Source of the DNA: Actinoallomurus bryophytorum
Lineage (GTDB): Bacteria > Actinomycetota > Actinomycetes > Streptosporangiales > Streptosporangiaceae
Assembly (NCBI RefSeq): GCF_006716425.1
Contig: NZ_VFOZ01000001.1
Location: 5,580,001 to 5,644,000, forward strand
DNA length: 64,000 bases
Direction of reading: 5' to 3'
Shown: positions 30,332-38,343 of the stretch, one piece after another
Numbering within the stretch: position 1 is the stretch's first letter
Layout: each line of letters opens with the position of its first letter
Position numbers and translations under genes: made by a program
The notes under the pieces: generated by a model
What the model was told of the DNA's origin: nothing
Database searches by the model: none
Seen by the model: the letters and a program-made list of their open reading frames with translations, nothing else

Positions 30332-30664
30332 ATGAGCATGTCCGCTCAGGCCCGCCCTTCCGTGCCACTCCGTCTCACTCGACGTGGGCGCATAGCCGTC
30401 GTCTGTACCATCGCTCTGGTCCTTCTCGCCGGCTTCATGGTGGGGGCACGGCACCGGGCCCGCGCCACGTCCGGCGGAGACCAGGGGCCGGCTCCGGTGG
30501 GGGAGTCGGTGATCGTGGGGCCGCACGACACGCTGTGGGGCATCGCGGTGCGTTCCCGTCCGGAGGTCGACCCCCGGATCACCGTTCAGCGCATGATCGA
30601 CCTCAATGCCCTCTCCAGTGCCGTCGTCAACCCGGGGCAGAAGGTCTACATCCCCTCCCGGTGA
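30332..30664 (+). CDS. LysM-domain membrane protein, SOS-induced cell division inhibitor type (ChiZ/DivS-like)
   Basis: 110 residues from ATG 30332, with a GAGGGGAG ribosome binding site; an open frame reaches 30221. A single transmembrane helix at about 21-37 (IAVVCTIALVLLAGFMV) follows a short basic cytosolic tail, and a LysM peptidoglycan-binding domain occupies about 62-110 (VIVGPHDTLWGIAVRSRPEV through VNPGQKVYIPSR). Divergent orientation from lexA with LexA boxes between matches C. glutamicum DivS and M. tuberculosis Rv2719c (ChiZ), which delay division after DNA damage. The role is inferred from this context. Confidence 0.82.
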   Translation: MSMSAQARPSVPLRLTRRGRIAVVCTIALVLLAGFMVGARHRARATSGGDQGPAPVGESVIVGPHDTLWGIAVRSRPEVDPRITVQRMIDLNALSSAVVNPGQKVYIPSR

Positions 30665-30836
30665 GCCCCCGCCTGCTCCCGGCCCCGCCTGTCCCGATGT
30701 CCGTGCGCTCTCGTATCGCCGTGCAGGTGGGGGCGCGACACGCCGACGAACGTCCCCAGGCCCGTGACCTGAGCGGCGTCTTCGCATTCATGTTGCGGAC
30801 GAGGTTGCGGAGGGCATCGCGGAGTCGTACGGTGGA

Positions 30837-30854
30837 CCACAACATCTAGTAGTT
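30837..30854 (+). promoter_or_regulatory. NrdR box candidate 1
   Basis: CCACAACATCTAGTAGTT, a quasi-palindrome (AAC..CTAG..GTT), resembles boxes upstream of actinobacterial nrd operons. It lies about 100 bp upstream of nrdR and 33 bp from the second box, roughly three helical turns. Confidence 0.6.
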
Positions 30855-30869
30855 ACATGGATGTGATTC

Positions 30870-30885
30870 ACCACAGGTTGTGGTG
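30870..30885 (+). promoter_or_regulatory. NrdR box candidate 2
   Basis: ACCACAGGTTGTGGTG, with inverted arms ACCACA and TGTGGT. Paired boxes in phase are how NrdR represses ribonucleotide reductase genes, here probably nrdR-nrdJ itself. Confidence 0.6.
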
Positions 30886-30947
30886 GCGGAGTGAAGTTTG
30901 TGTAATCGGCGTGTAACGACGTGCTGTGGGAGAGGGGTGGCGGGGCC

Positions 30948-31403
30948 ATGCATTGCCCGTTCTGCCGCAATCCGGACAGCAGGGTGATCGACAGCCGCTC
31001 CACCGACGACGGCGCGGCCATCCGGCGGCGCCGGTCGTGTGCCGAGTGCGGGCGGCGCTTCACCACCCAGGAGACGGTGCTGCTGATGGTCGCGAAGCGA
31101 AGCGGCGTCACGGAGCCGTTCTCCCGCGAGAAGATCACCGCTGGGGTACGCCGGGCGTGCCAGGGACGTCCCGTGACAGAGGACGCGCTGGCCCAGCTCG
31201 GACAGCGCGTCGAGGAGGCGATCCGGGCGACCGGAAACGCCGAGATGCCCTCCCACGAGGTGGGGCTGGCCATCCTCGGGCCCCTGCGCGAGCTCGATGA
31301 GGTCGCCTACCTGAGATTCGCCTCCGTCTACCGGGGGTTCGAGTCGATCGACGACTTCGAGAAGGAAATCGAATCTCTGCGCGCGGCTGAACGCGGCCGG
31401 TAA
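30948..31403 (+). CDS. nrdR: Transcriptional repressor NrdR
   Basis: 151 residues from ATG 30948, with GAGGGG upstream. The N-terminal zinc ribbon uses Cys3, Cys6, Cys31 and Cys34 (CPFC and CAEC), followed by the ATP-cone domain ([19 protein letters not shown]), which senses ATP/dATP. NrdR represses ribonucleotide reductase genes when dATP is high. It is immediately followed by nrdJ, its expected target, and preceded by two NrdR-like boxes. A 5-bp hairpin (GGGCC/GGCCC, 31446-31460) lies between the two genes just before the nrdJ ribosome binding site. Confidence 0.96.
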   Translation: MHCPFCRNPDSRVIDSRSTDDGAAIRRRRSCAECGRRFTTQETVLLMVAKRSGVTEPFSREKITAGVRRACQGRPVTEDALAQLGQRVEEAIRATGNAEMPSHEVGLAILGPLRELDEVAYLRFASVYRGFESIDDFEKEIESLRAAERGR

Positions 31404-31476
31404 CACCCGCTAGCTGCTGCTTGTTATACGAGTTGTCCTGGAGATGGGCCGGTGCGGCCCGAAGAGGGGGAAGGTC

Positions 31477-34302
31477 ATGACGGAAACGGTGAGCGGCCAG
31501 GCACGGCGCGGGAGGAGCGGCCGTAAGGGGCTGAAGATGGAACGCATCTTCACCCGGCCAGGCATTCACCCCTACGACGAGGTTCGGTGGGAGCGCCGCG
31601 ACGTCGTCATGACCAACTGGCGGGACGGCTCGGTCAACTTCGAGCAGCGCGGCGTTGAGTTCCCCGAGTCGTGGTCGGTCAACGCGACCAACATCGTCAC
31701 CTCGAAGTACTTCCGCGGCGCCGTCGGCAGCCCGCAGCGCGAGTGGAGCCTGAAGCAACTGGTCGACCGTGTCGTCGGTGCCTACACCACGACGGGCCGG
31801 GAGCACGGCTACTTCGCCTCCGACGAGGACGCCGAGATCTTCGACCACGAGCTGAAGCACGCCCTGGTCAACCAGGTGTTCAGCTTCAACTCGCCGGTGT
31901 GGTTCAACGTGGGGACGGCCTCGCCGCAGCAGGTCTCGGCGTGCTTCATCCTCGCGGTCGACGACACGATGGAGTCGATCCTCGACTGGTACAAGGAAGA
32001 GGGCGTGATCTTCAAGGGCGGCTCGGGGTCGGGGGTGAACCTCTCCCGCATCCGCTCCAGCAAGGAGCTGCTCTCCTCCGGCGGCACCGCCAGCGGCCCG
32101 GTCTCCTTCATGCGCGGCGCCGACGCGTCCGCCGGGACGATCAAGTCCGGTGGCGCGACGCGCCGGGCCGCCAAGATGGTCGTGCTCGATGTCGATCACC
32201 CCGACATCGAGGAGTTCATCGAGACCAAGTCGCGCGAAGAGGACAAGATCCGCGCCCTGCGTGACGCCGGGTACGACATGGACCTCGGCGGCAAGGACAT
32301 CGTCAGCGTCCAGTACCAGAACGCCAACAACTCGGTACGCGTCTCCGACGAGTTCATGCGCGCGGTCGAGTCCCGCTCCTCCTTCGGCCTGCGCGCCCGC
32401 CTGACCGGCGAGGTGCTCGAGAAGGTCGAGGCCAAGGGCCTGTTCACCAAGATCGCCAAGGCGGCCTGGGAGTGCGCCGACCCCGGCATCCAGTACGACG
32501 ACACGATCAACGACTGGCACACGACACCGGAGACCGGCCGGATCACGGCGAGCAACCCGTGCTCCGAATACATGAGCCTGGACAACTCCTCGTGCAACCT
32601 GGCCAGCCTGAACCTCCTGAAGTTCCTCAATGACGACAACACCTTCGACGTCGCGAGGTTCGTCAAGCTCACCGAGCTGGTCATCACGGCGATGGACATC
32701 TCCATCACGTTCGCCGACTTCCCGACCGAGAAGATCGGTGAGACCACCCGGGCGTACCGCCAGCTCGGCATCGGCTACGCCAACCTCGGCGCGCTGCTGA
32801 TGGCGACCGGCCACGCGTACGACTCCGAGGGCGGCCGCGGCCTCGCCGGCACGATCACCTCGCTGATGACCGGCGTCGCCTACCGCCGCTCCGCCGAGAT
32901 GGCGGCGGTCGTCGGCCCGTACGACGGTTACGCCCGCAACGCCGAGGGCCACAAGCGGGTCATGCGCAAGCACGCCGCGGCCAACGACGAGATCCGCACG
33001 CTCGACGCCATCGACAAGGCCATCCACGTCGAGGCCACGCGCCAGTGGCAGGAGTGCCTCAAGCTCGGCGAGAAGAACGGCTACCGCAACGGCCAGGCGT
33101 CGCTGCTGGCGCCGACCGGGACGATCGGCCTGATGATGGACTGCGACACGACCGGCATCGAGCCGGACCTGGCGCTGGTCAAGTTCAAGAAGCTCGTCGG
33201 CGGCGGGTCGATGCAGATCGTCAACGGCACCGTGCCGCGTGCCCTGAAGAAGCTCGGCTACCAGCCGGAGCAGGCCGAGGCGATCGTGGAGTACATCGCC
33301 GAGCACGGCCACGTCATCGACGCACCCGGCCTCAAGCCGGAGCACTACGACGTCTTCGACTGCGCGATGGGCGAGCGTGCGATCAGCCCGATGGGCCACG
33401 TACGGATGATGGCCGCGGCGCAGCCGTTCCTGTCCGGCGCCATCAGCAAGACCGTGAACGTCCCCGAGAGCGCGACGATCGAGGACATCGAGGAGGTCTA
33501 CCTCCAGGGCTGGAAGCTCGGCCTCAAGGCGCTCGCGATCTACCGCGACAACTGCAAGGTCGGCCAGCCGCTGTCGGTGTCCAAGAAGAACACCGAGGAG
33601 AAGCCGCAGCCCGCCGCGGCTCCTGCCGAGGTCGGCCCGGTGCGCACCCGCCTGCCCAAGCAGCGGCCCGCCACCGTGACGCGGTTCTCCGTCGGCGGCG
33701 CCGAGGGCTACATGACGGCCTCGACGTACCCCGACAACGGTCTCGGCGAGGTCTTCCTCAAGCTCGGCAAGCAGGGCTCCACCCTGGCCGGCGTGATGGA
33801 CGCCTTCTCCATGGCGATCTCCATCAGCCTCCAGTACGGCGTCCCGCTGGAGACCTGGGTGGACAAGTTCACCAACATGCGCTTCGAGCCGGCGGGCATG
33901 ACCGACGACCCGGACATCCGCATGGCGAACTCGATGATGGACTACATCTTCCGCAGGCTCGCCCTGGACCACCTGCCCTACGAGACGCGGGCCGAGCTGG
34001 GCATCTTCTCCGCGGAGGAGCGCGCCGCCCAGGCCTCGGGCCAGGACCCGGCGACCCTGCGCGCCGAGGACGACGTCGAACGGGAGACCCTGGCCCAGTC
34101 GGTGCCGGTCGAGCGCCCGAAGGCGGCGGAGAAGCCCGCCCCGGCCCCGATCGCGGAGGCGCACTCCTCTACGGAGCTGATCGAAAGCCACCAGGGCCGC
34201 ACCGCCGACGCCCCGCTGTGCCTCACCTGCGGCACGAAGATGCGCCCGGCAGGCAGCTGCTACGTCTGCGAGGGCTGCGGCTCCACCAGCGGCTGCAGCT
34301 GA
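31477..34302 (+). CDS. nrdJ: Class II (adenosylcobalamin-dependent) ribonucleoside-diphosphate reductase
   Basis: 941 residues from ATG 31477 (AGAGGGGG upstream). It reduces ribonucleotides to deoxynucleotides using B12 to make the thiyl radical, so needs no oxygen or separate radical subunit. Visible motifs are the active-site loop NPCSEYMSLDNSSCNLASLN, FNSPVWFNVG, and GSGSGVNLSRIRSS in the N-terminal part, and PTGTIGLMMDCDTTGIEPD. A C-terminal zinc-ribbon-like tail, CLTCGTKM...CYVCEGCGS, likely shuttles reducing equivalents. It forms an operon with nrdR and ends at a hairpin terminator. Confidence 0.97.
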   Translation: MTETVSGQARRGRSGRKGLKMERIFTRPGIHPYDEVRWERRDVVMTNWRDGSVNFEQRGVEFPESWSVNATNIVTSKYFRGAVGSPQREWSLKQLVDRVVGAYTTTGREHGYFASDEDAEIFDHELKHALVNQVFSFNSPVWFNVGTASPQQVSACFILAVDDTMESILDWYKEEGVIFKGGSGSGVNLSRIRSSKELLSSGGTASGPVSFMRGADASAGTIKSGGATRRAAKMVVLDVDHPDIEEFIETKSREEDKIRALRDAGYDMDLGGKDIVSVQYQNANNSVRVSDEFMRAVESRSSFGLRARLTGEVLEKVEAKGLFTKIAKAAWECADPGIQYDDTINDWHTTPETGRITASNPCSEYMSLDNSSCNLASLNLLKFLNDDNTFDVARFVKLTELVITAMDISITFADFPTEKIGETTRAYRQLGIGYANLGALLMATGHAYDSEGGRGLAGTITSLMTGVAYRRSAEMAAVVGPYDGYARNAEGHKRVMRKHAAANDEIRTLDAIDKAIHVEATRQWQECLKLGEKNGYRNGQASLLAPTGTIGLMMDCDTTGIEPDLALVKFKKLVGGGSMQIVNGTVPRALKKLGYQPEQAEAIVEYIAEHGHVIDAPGLKPEHYDVFDCAMGERAISPMGHVRMMAAAQPFLSGAISKTVNVPESATIEDIEEVYLQGWKLGLKALAIYRDNCKVGQPLSVSKKNTEEKPQPAAAPAEVGPVRTRLPKQRPATVTRFSVGGAEGYMTASTYPDNGLGEVFLKLGKQGSTLAGVMDAFSMAISISLQYGVPLETWVDKFTNMRFEPAGMTDDPDIRMANSMMDYIFRRLALDHLPYETRAELGIFSAEERAAQASGQDPATLRAEDDVERETLAQSVPVERPKAAEKPAPAPIAEAHSSTELIESHQGRTADAPLCLTCGTKMRPAGSCYVCEGCGSTSGCS

Positions 34303-34338
34303 TTTCGGGCCCCATTCAGGTGTGAGATAGCAGGTCAG

Positions 34339-34371
34339 AGCGGGGAGCCGACGAATGATCGGTTCCCCGCT
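34339..34371 (+). terminator. Terminator of nrdRJ
   Basis: Twelve paired bases (one G-U) between 34339-34350 (AGCGGGGAGCCG) and 34360-34371 (CGGTTCCCCGCT) with a 9-base loop, 36 bp after the nrdJ stop. Confidence 0.7.
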
Positions 34372-34480
34372 TCTGCCATGCACCTGCGGGAGTTGCATTG
34401 GATGCAACACGGGCAGACGGGAGAGCTGGTGAGCTGAGCGGCCTCCACGTCCGGTGTCCGGGCGGCATGGCCGTGTAGAC

Positions 34481-34885
34481 CTATGAGCTGCGCGGGTCCC
34501 GGAACTCCTCGACGGGGGAAGCCGGCAGCTCGGCACTGTGCGCGATCGCCCACTGTCCGAGAACGAAGAGCTGTTCTCGCAGGGAACGGCCCAGTTCGGT
34601 CAGTGAGTACTCGACGCGTGCCGGTGGCGGGCCATGCGAGGTGCGGCGGACGAATCCCGCCTCCTCGAGAGCCCGCAGGGTGCGTGTCAGCATGCGCCGG
34701 CTGATGCCCTCGATCGAGCGGTCCAGATCGTTGAAGCCATGGCTGTCTGCTTCGCCGAGTAGCCGGATGATCGCAGGGCTCCACGTATCGCCGATACGGC
34801 GCAGCACGCCCGTCACCGGGCATGACTCGTACGCCGTGGCCGTGAGGACCGTTCTCGGTGGTTTCCCGGGTTGGTCAGTGGACAT
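34481..34885 (-). CDS. HxlR family transcriptional regulator
   Basis: 134 residues from ATG 34885; an open frame continues to 34957. It is a winged helix protein of the HxlR type: YESCPVTGVLRRIGDTWSPAIIRLL, FNDLDRSIEGISRRMLTRTLRALEEAGFV, VEYSLTELGRSL. These factors often respond to redox or electrophile stress through the N-terminal cysteine (Cys in ESCPV). It diverges from the MBL hydrolase at 34934 with only 48 bp between starts, so it most likely controls that gene. No clean palindrome is visible in the gap. Confidence 0.88.
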   Translation of the reverse strand: MSTDQPGKPPRTVLTATAYESCPVTGVLRRIGDTWSPAIIRLLGEADSHGFNDLDRSIEGISRRMLTRTLRALEEAGFVRRTSHGPPPARVEYSLTELGRSLREQLFVLGQWAIAHSAELPASPVEEFRDPRSS

Positions 34886-34933
34886 GAATGTGCCTTCTTT
34901 CCGGCTCCCGGTAGGCCACTCCATGATCAGCCT

Positions 34934-35848
34934 ATGCACACACTCGAGTTGGGCCATGTCTCGGTGACGCGCATCCCGCTCTTCGAGAACTGGCCGTTGT
35001 CACCCGCCGAGTTCTTTCCGGGGAGCGACACCAGTCTGTGGAATGCGAACCGGTCCTGGCTCAGCCCAGCGCACTGGGACGTCGAGGCCGACCGGGTCGG
35101 GGTGGCCGTTCAGACCTGGCTGCTGCGCAGCGCGGGCCGCGTCATCATCATCGACACCGGCCTCGGCACCGCCCGCCCGGGTGTTCCAGGCGGCGTTCCG
35201 CTTTCGGGTGCGCTGGCCGCAGCCGGTGTCACGCCGGCTGATGTGGACCTCGTCATCTGTACCCATCTGCATGCCGACCACGTGGGAGGCAACACCCGCC
35301 TCGGCGAAGGCGGCGAGTGGACTCCGGCGTTTCCCAACGCCAGGTACCTGTTCTCCCAGCCCGATCTCGACTTCTTTCATCCCCGCACCCTCACCGAGGG
35401 GCCGGGCCGCAGCGCCGCCGTCTACGCCGAGTCGATCGAGCCGATCCTGCGCGCAGGACAAGCGCGGATCTGGGACGACGCGTACACCATCGACGAACAT
35501 CTGCGGCTTACCCTCACGCCGGGCCATACCCCAGGACACGGCATGCTGACGCTCGAATCAGGCGGCGACCGGGCGGTCTTCGTCGGCGACCTGTTGCACG
35601 CACCCGTCCAGGTACTGGAGCCCGACATGTCCAGCTGCTTCTGCCACGACCCCGCCGCCTCGGCACGATCGCGTCGTGCAGTGCTGGAATGGGCCGCCGA
35701 TCACCTCGCGCTCGTGGTCCCGGCGCACTTCGGCGGCGCCGGCGCGGTGGAGATCGACCGTGACGGCCCGCGCTTCACCGTACGGCGCTGGGCGGGCTTC
35801 TCCGATGATCTCAGCGGGAGATCGTTTTCATCTGTTCCGAACCGATGA
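34934..35848 (+). CDS. MBL-fold metallo-hydrolase
   Basis: 304 residues from ATG 34934. The metal-binding motif is HLHADH (THLHADHVGG), with further ligands in TPGHTPGHG and VVPAHFGG. The zinc-dependent beta-lactamase fold covers lactonases, glyoxalases and many unknown hydrolases. The layout (AIDTGLG-type strand, HxHxDH, GHTPG, then FVGDLLH) is closest to the AHL-lactonase-like/quorum-quenching branch, but activity is not proven. It is paired with a divergent HxlR regulator and ends 38 bp inside the convergent MarR gene. Confidence 0.87.
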   Translation: MHTLELGHVSVTRIPLFENWPLSPAEFFPGSDTSLWNANRSWLSPAHWDVEADRVGVAVQTWLLRSAGRVIIIDTGLGTARPGVPGGVPLSGALAAAGVTPADVDLVICTHLHADHVGGNTRLGEGGEWTPAFPNARYLFSQPDLDFFHPRTLTEGPGRSAAVYAESIEPILRAGQARIWDDAYTIDEHLRLTLTPGHTPGHGMLTLESGGDRAVFVGDLLHAPVQVLEPDMSSCFCHDPAASARSRRAVLEWAADHLALVVPAHFGGAGAVEIDRDGPRFTVRRWAGFSDDLSGRSFSSVPNR

Positions 35849-36296
35849 TCTCCTCCTCGGGAAGTGCGGACAGCGTTCGCAGTACGCGGAGGAAGACGGA
35901 GCGGTCTTCCCCGGGGATCCGGGAGAGCAGCCGGTCCTCCCTGTCCCTGATGCCTGCCTGGGCCGAGTCGCGCACTCGCCGCCCCGCAGGGGTCAGTGTG
36001 AGGAGGTGGGCGCGGCGGTCGTGCGGATCAGGCCGGCGTTCGATCAACCCACGCTCCTGCAGGTCGTCTAGTACGCCGATGATGCGCGTCTTGTCCGCGT
36101 CGATGGCCTGCGCCAACGCGCTTTGACCGCGTACGGGCTCCTCGCCGAGGGCGAGCAGCACCACGTACGCCCACATGGATACGTCGTGGGCGCGCAGCAC
36201 CGGCAGCTCGGCCGCCATCAGGGTGCGGCCCAGCGGCACGATCATCGCCGCCAGGTCCGGCCGTGGGTCATCGGTCGTCGCTGTGCTCTCCGCCAT
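35811..36296 (-). CDS. MarR family transcriptional regulator
   Basis: 161 residues. The winged helix is visible as VRGQSALAQAIDADKTRIIGVLDDLQERGLIERRPDPHDRRAHLLTLTPAG, with the DxRxR wing typical of MarR. Such dimers usually repress neighbouring detoxification genes until a phenolic or oxidant ligand is bound. It diverges from the MDMPI-like gene at 36365. The 68-bp gap carries a quasi-palindrome at 36339-36359. Its 3' end overlaps the convergent MBL hydrolase. Confidence 0.9.
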   Translation of the reverse strand: MAESTATTDDPRPDLAAMIVPLGRTLMAAELPVLRAHDVSMWAYVVLLALGEEPVRGQSALAQAIDADKTRIIGVLDDLQERGLIERRPDPHDRRAHLLTLTPAGRRVRDSAQAGIRDREDRLLSRIPGEDRSVFLRVLRTLSALPEEEIIGSEQMKTISR

Positions 36297-36338
36297 GGGA
36301 CAAACTTACGGCTCGGCTCAACGTACGCTTTTGTAGAC

Positions 36339-36359
36339 GATAAGCATGTGCATACTATC
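36339..36359. promoter_or_regulatory. MarR operator candidate
   Basis: GATAAGCATGTGCATACTATC is an imperfect inverted repeat (GATA..CAT/CAT..TATC) ending 5 bp before the start of the divergent gene. Confidence 0.45.
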
Positions 36360-36364
36360 AAGTC

Positions 36365-36991
36365 ATGCATACAGATGATCTGCGATCCGCGGACGAGTGG
36401 GCGGTGCGCGCGAGCGTTGCGGCGGTGACGAAGGCGACCCCGGACGATCTCGGCCGCCCAACGCCGTGCTCGGCCTGGACGCTCGGCGACCTGCTCGCCC
36501 ACATGACGGCCCAGCACCGCGGCTTCGCCGCGGCCGCCCGGGGTGACGGGGCCGATCTCGAACACTGGCGAGTCCACCCGCTCGACGCGGACCCGGTGAA
36601 GGCCTATGTCGACGCCGCCGACGATGTCCTGGAGGCCTTCGCTGGCCGGGATGTATTGGAACGCACGTTCGCCCTCCCCGAGCTCGGCCCTGGCGCGGCG
36701 TTCCCCGGAGCTCAGGCGATCGGATTCCACTTCATCGACTATGTCGTGCACACCTGGGACGTCGCCCGCTCCCTCGATCTGCCGTTCGAACTGCGCGACG
36801 ATCTGGCCGGCGACGCTCTGCGAATCGCCTCGGCGGTACCGGGCGGCGACCATCGGCTCCAACCGGGCTCGGCCTTCCGGCCCGCCCTTCCCGCACCCGA
36901 GAACGCCTCCCCGCTAGACCGGATCCTCACGGCGCTCGGCCGTTCTTCGAGCTGGCTGGGGCCTGATCAGAGCATGCCGCTCACCCTCTGA
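36365..36991 (+). CDS. TIGR03086-type DinB/MDMPI-like metal-binding protein
   Basis: 208 residues with the mycothiol-dependent maleylpyruvate isomerase N-terminal fold: LGRPTPCSAWTLGDLLAHMTAQHRGF and FHFIDYVVHTWDVARSLDLP. Histidines at 51 (AHMT) and in the middle/late HFIDYVVHTWD are the likely metal ligands. Many family members are thiol (mycothiol) dependent transferases in detoxification; specific activity is unknown. The divergent MarR gene supports inducible detoxification. Confidence 0.83.
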   Translation: MHTDDLRSADEWAVRASVAAVTKATPDDLGRPTPCSAWTLGDLLAHMTAQHRGFAAAARGDGADLEHWRVHPLDADPVKAYVDAADDVLEAFAGRDVLERTFALPELGPGAAFPGAQAIGFHFIDYVVHTWDVARSLDLPFELRDDLAGDALRIASAVPGGDHRLQPGSAFRPALPAPENASPLDRILTALGRSSSWLGPDQSMPLTL

Positions 36992-37021
36992 TGATGGACA
37001 CCGCGTCCACGTTCGTGGATC

Positions 37022-37070
37022 TTGCGTGCGGACGCGGCGCTCACTACTGTTCTACTAACATCATAGTAGA
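37022..37070 (+). promoter_or_regulatory. Promoter and operator of the GntR-ABC operon
   Basis: -35 TTGCGT (37022-37027), 17-bp spacer, -10 TACTGT (37045-37050). Directly downstream, across the expected start site, perfect arms TCTACTA (37051-37057) and TAGTAGA (37064-37070) flank 6 bases. This is the position for autorepression by the YtrA-type regulator. Confidence 0.7.
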
Positions 37071-37084
37071 GCGGAAGAGTGGCG

Positions 37085-37477
37085 ATGTTCCAGTTCCGTT
37101 TGGACGGAAGTACCGGTGTCCCGCCATACCTGCAGATCGTGCAGCAGGTACGGCAGGGCCTCCTGCTCGGCTATCTGCGTGCTGGGGACCAGCTGCCCAC
37201 CGTCAAGGACGCGGTCTCCCATCTGGCGATCAATCCCAACACGGTGGTGAAGGCCTACCGCCAGCTCGAGAACGAGGGGCTGGTGAGCGCCCGCCCCGGG
37301 CAGGGCACCTTCATCACCGGATCGGTCGAGCCGGTCGCCCCCGGCCCGTACGCGAAGTTGCGGCGCTCGCTGGAGCAATGGGTCCGCGAGGCCTACGCCG
37401 CCGGGCTGGACGATGAGATGGTCACGGCCATGTTCGCCACGATCCGTCACGAACTGCGGGCGGAGGGGGTGGCATGA
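37085..37477 (+). CDS. GntR family regulator, YtrA subfamily
   Basis: 130 residues from ATG 37085 (GTG 37079 is an alternative); GGAAGAG is 6 nt upstream. The N-terminal winged helix is clear (VPPYLQIVQQVRQGLLLGYL, LPTVKDAVSHLAINPNTVVKAYRQLENEGLV, PGQGTFI), followed by a short C-terminal helix pair rather than a large effector domain. That marks the YtrA group, which usually controls ABC exporters in its own operon. The gene overlaps the ATPase gene by 4 bp (ATGA). Confidence 0.92.
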   Translation: MFQFRLDGSTGVPPYLQIVQQVRQGLLLGYLRAGDQLPTVKDAVSHLAINPNTVVKAYRQLENEGLVSARPGQGTFITGSVEPVAPGPYAKLRRSLEQWVREAYAAGLDDEMVTAMFATIRHELRAEGVA

Positions 37478-38343
37478 GTGCGGCGCTGGAGGCCGAGTGC
37501 CTGGGCATGCGTTACGGCAGGGTCTGGGCGTTGCGGGACTGCACCCTGCGGCTGCCGGCTGGATCTGTGATCGCCCTGGTCGGTCCGAACGGGGCCGGTA
37601 AGTCCACGCTGCTGCAACTGGTCACCGGCCTGCTGAAACCCGCCCAGGGCACGGTCAAGGTCCTCGGTACGGATGCCCGCGCCGGCTCTGCCCAGGCGTT
37701 GGCCCAGGTGGGCTTCGTCGCACAGGAGCATCCGCTCTATCGAGGGTTCTCGGTCGCCGACCTTCTGCGGCTGGGTCGCTCGATGAACCTGTGCTGGGAC
37801 CAGTCGCTGGCCGAGCGACGGCTGGACGAGCTCGGCATTCCGCTGAAGCGGCGCGCCGGGGACCTGTCCGGCGGTCAGCAGTCCCAGGTCGCGCTGGCCC
37901 TGGCGCTGGCAAAGCGCGCGCCCCTGCTCGTTCTGGACGAGCCGCTCGCCAATCTCGACCCGGTCGCCCGCCGGGATTTCATGCGGGTCCTGATGGGAGC
38001 CGTCGCGGAGGACGGGCTCACCGTCCTGATGTCCTCTCATGTGATCGCTGATCTGGAAGCGGTCTGCGACTGGCTGGTGCTGCTCAACCGCGGGCGTGTC
38101 CAGATCGCCGGTGCGATCGAGGAGGTACTGGCCGGGCACCGGCTGCTCACCGGGCCGCGTACCGACACCGATGCTTCGGCGCCTGGAGTCGTACGCGCCG
38201 CGCACAGCGACCGGCATACCGACCTGCTCGTACGGATCAAGGCGGATCGGCCCGACTTCCATCCGGCCTGGCAGTCACGCCCGGTCGGCCTTGAGGAACT
38301 CATCCTGGCCTACCTCGAGCACCCGGCGGCGGTGGCATCGTGA
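37474..38343 (+). CDS. ABC transporter ATP-binding protein
   Basis: 289 residues. Walker A is GPNGAGKST (about 32-40), the Q-loop is in FVAQEHPLY, the signature is DLSGGQQSQVALALALAK, Walker B is LLVLDEPLANLDP and the switch histidine is in LMSSHVIADLE. It powers the adjacent permease, probably exporting a lipid, peptide or antimicrobial from the membrane. Both its start and its end overlap neighbours by 4 bp, making GntR, ATPase and permease one operon. Confidence 0.94.
   Translation: MSAALEAECLGMRYGRVWALRDCTLRLPAGSVIALVGPNGAGKSTLLQLVTGLLKPAQGTVKVLGTDARAGSAQALAQVGFVAQEHPLYRGFSVADLLRLGRSMNLCWDQSLAERRLDELGIPLKRRAGDLSGGQQSQVALALALAKRAPLLVLDEPLANLDPVARRDFMRVLMGAVAEDGLTVLMSSHVIADLEAVCDWLVLLNRGRVQIAGAIEEVLAGHRLLTGPRTDTDASAPGVVRAAHSDRHTDLLVRIKADRPDFHPAWQSRPVGLEELILAYLEHPAAVAS

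Noticed and set aside
31135-34536. Open frame of 1133 codons antisense to nrdJ
   Set aside because: It is the shadow of nrdJ codon bias on the opposite strand; the sense frame has full class II reductase motifs, the antisense frame has no recognisable domain and mostly charged/arginine-rich low-complexity sequence.
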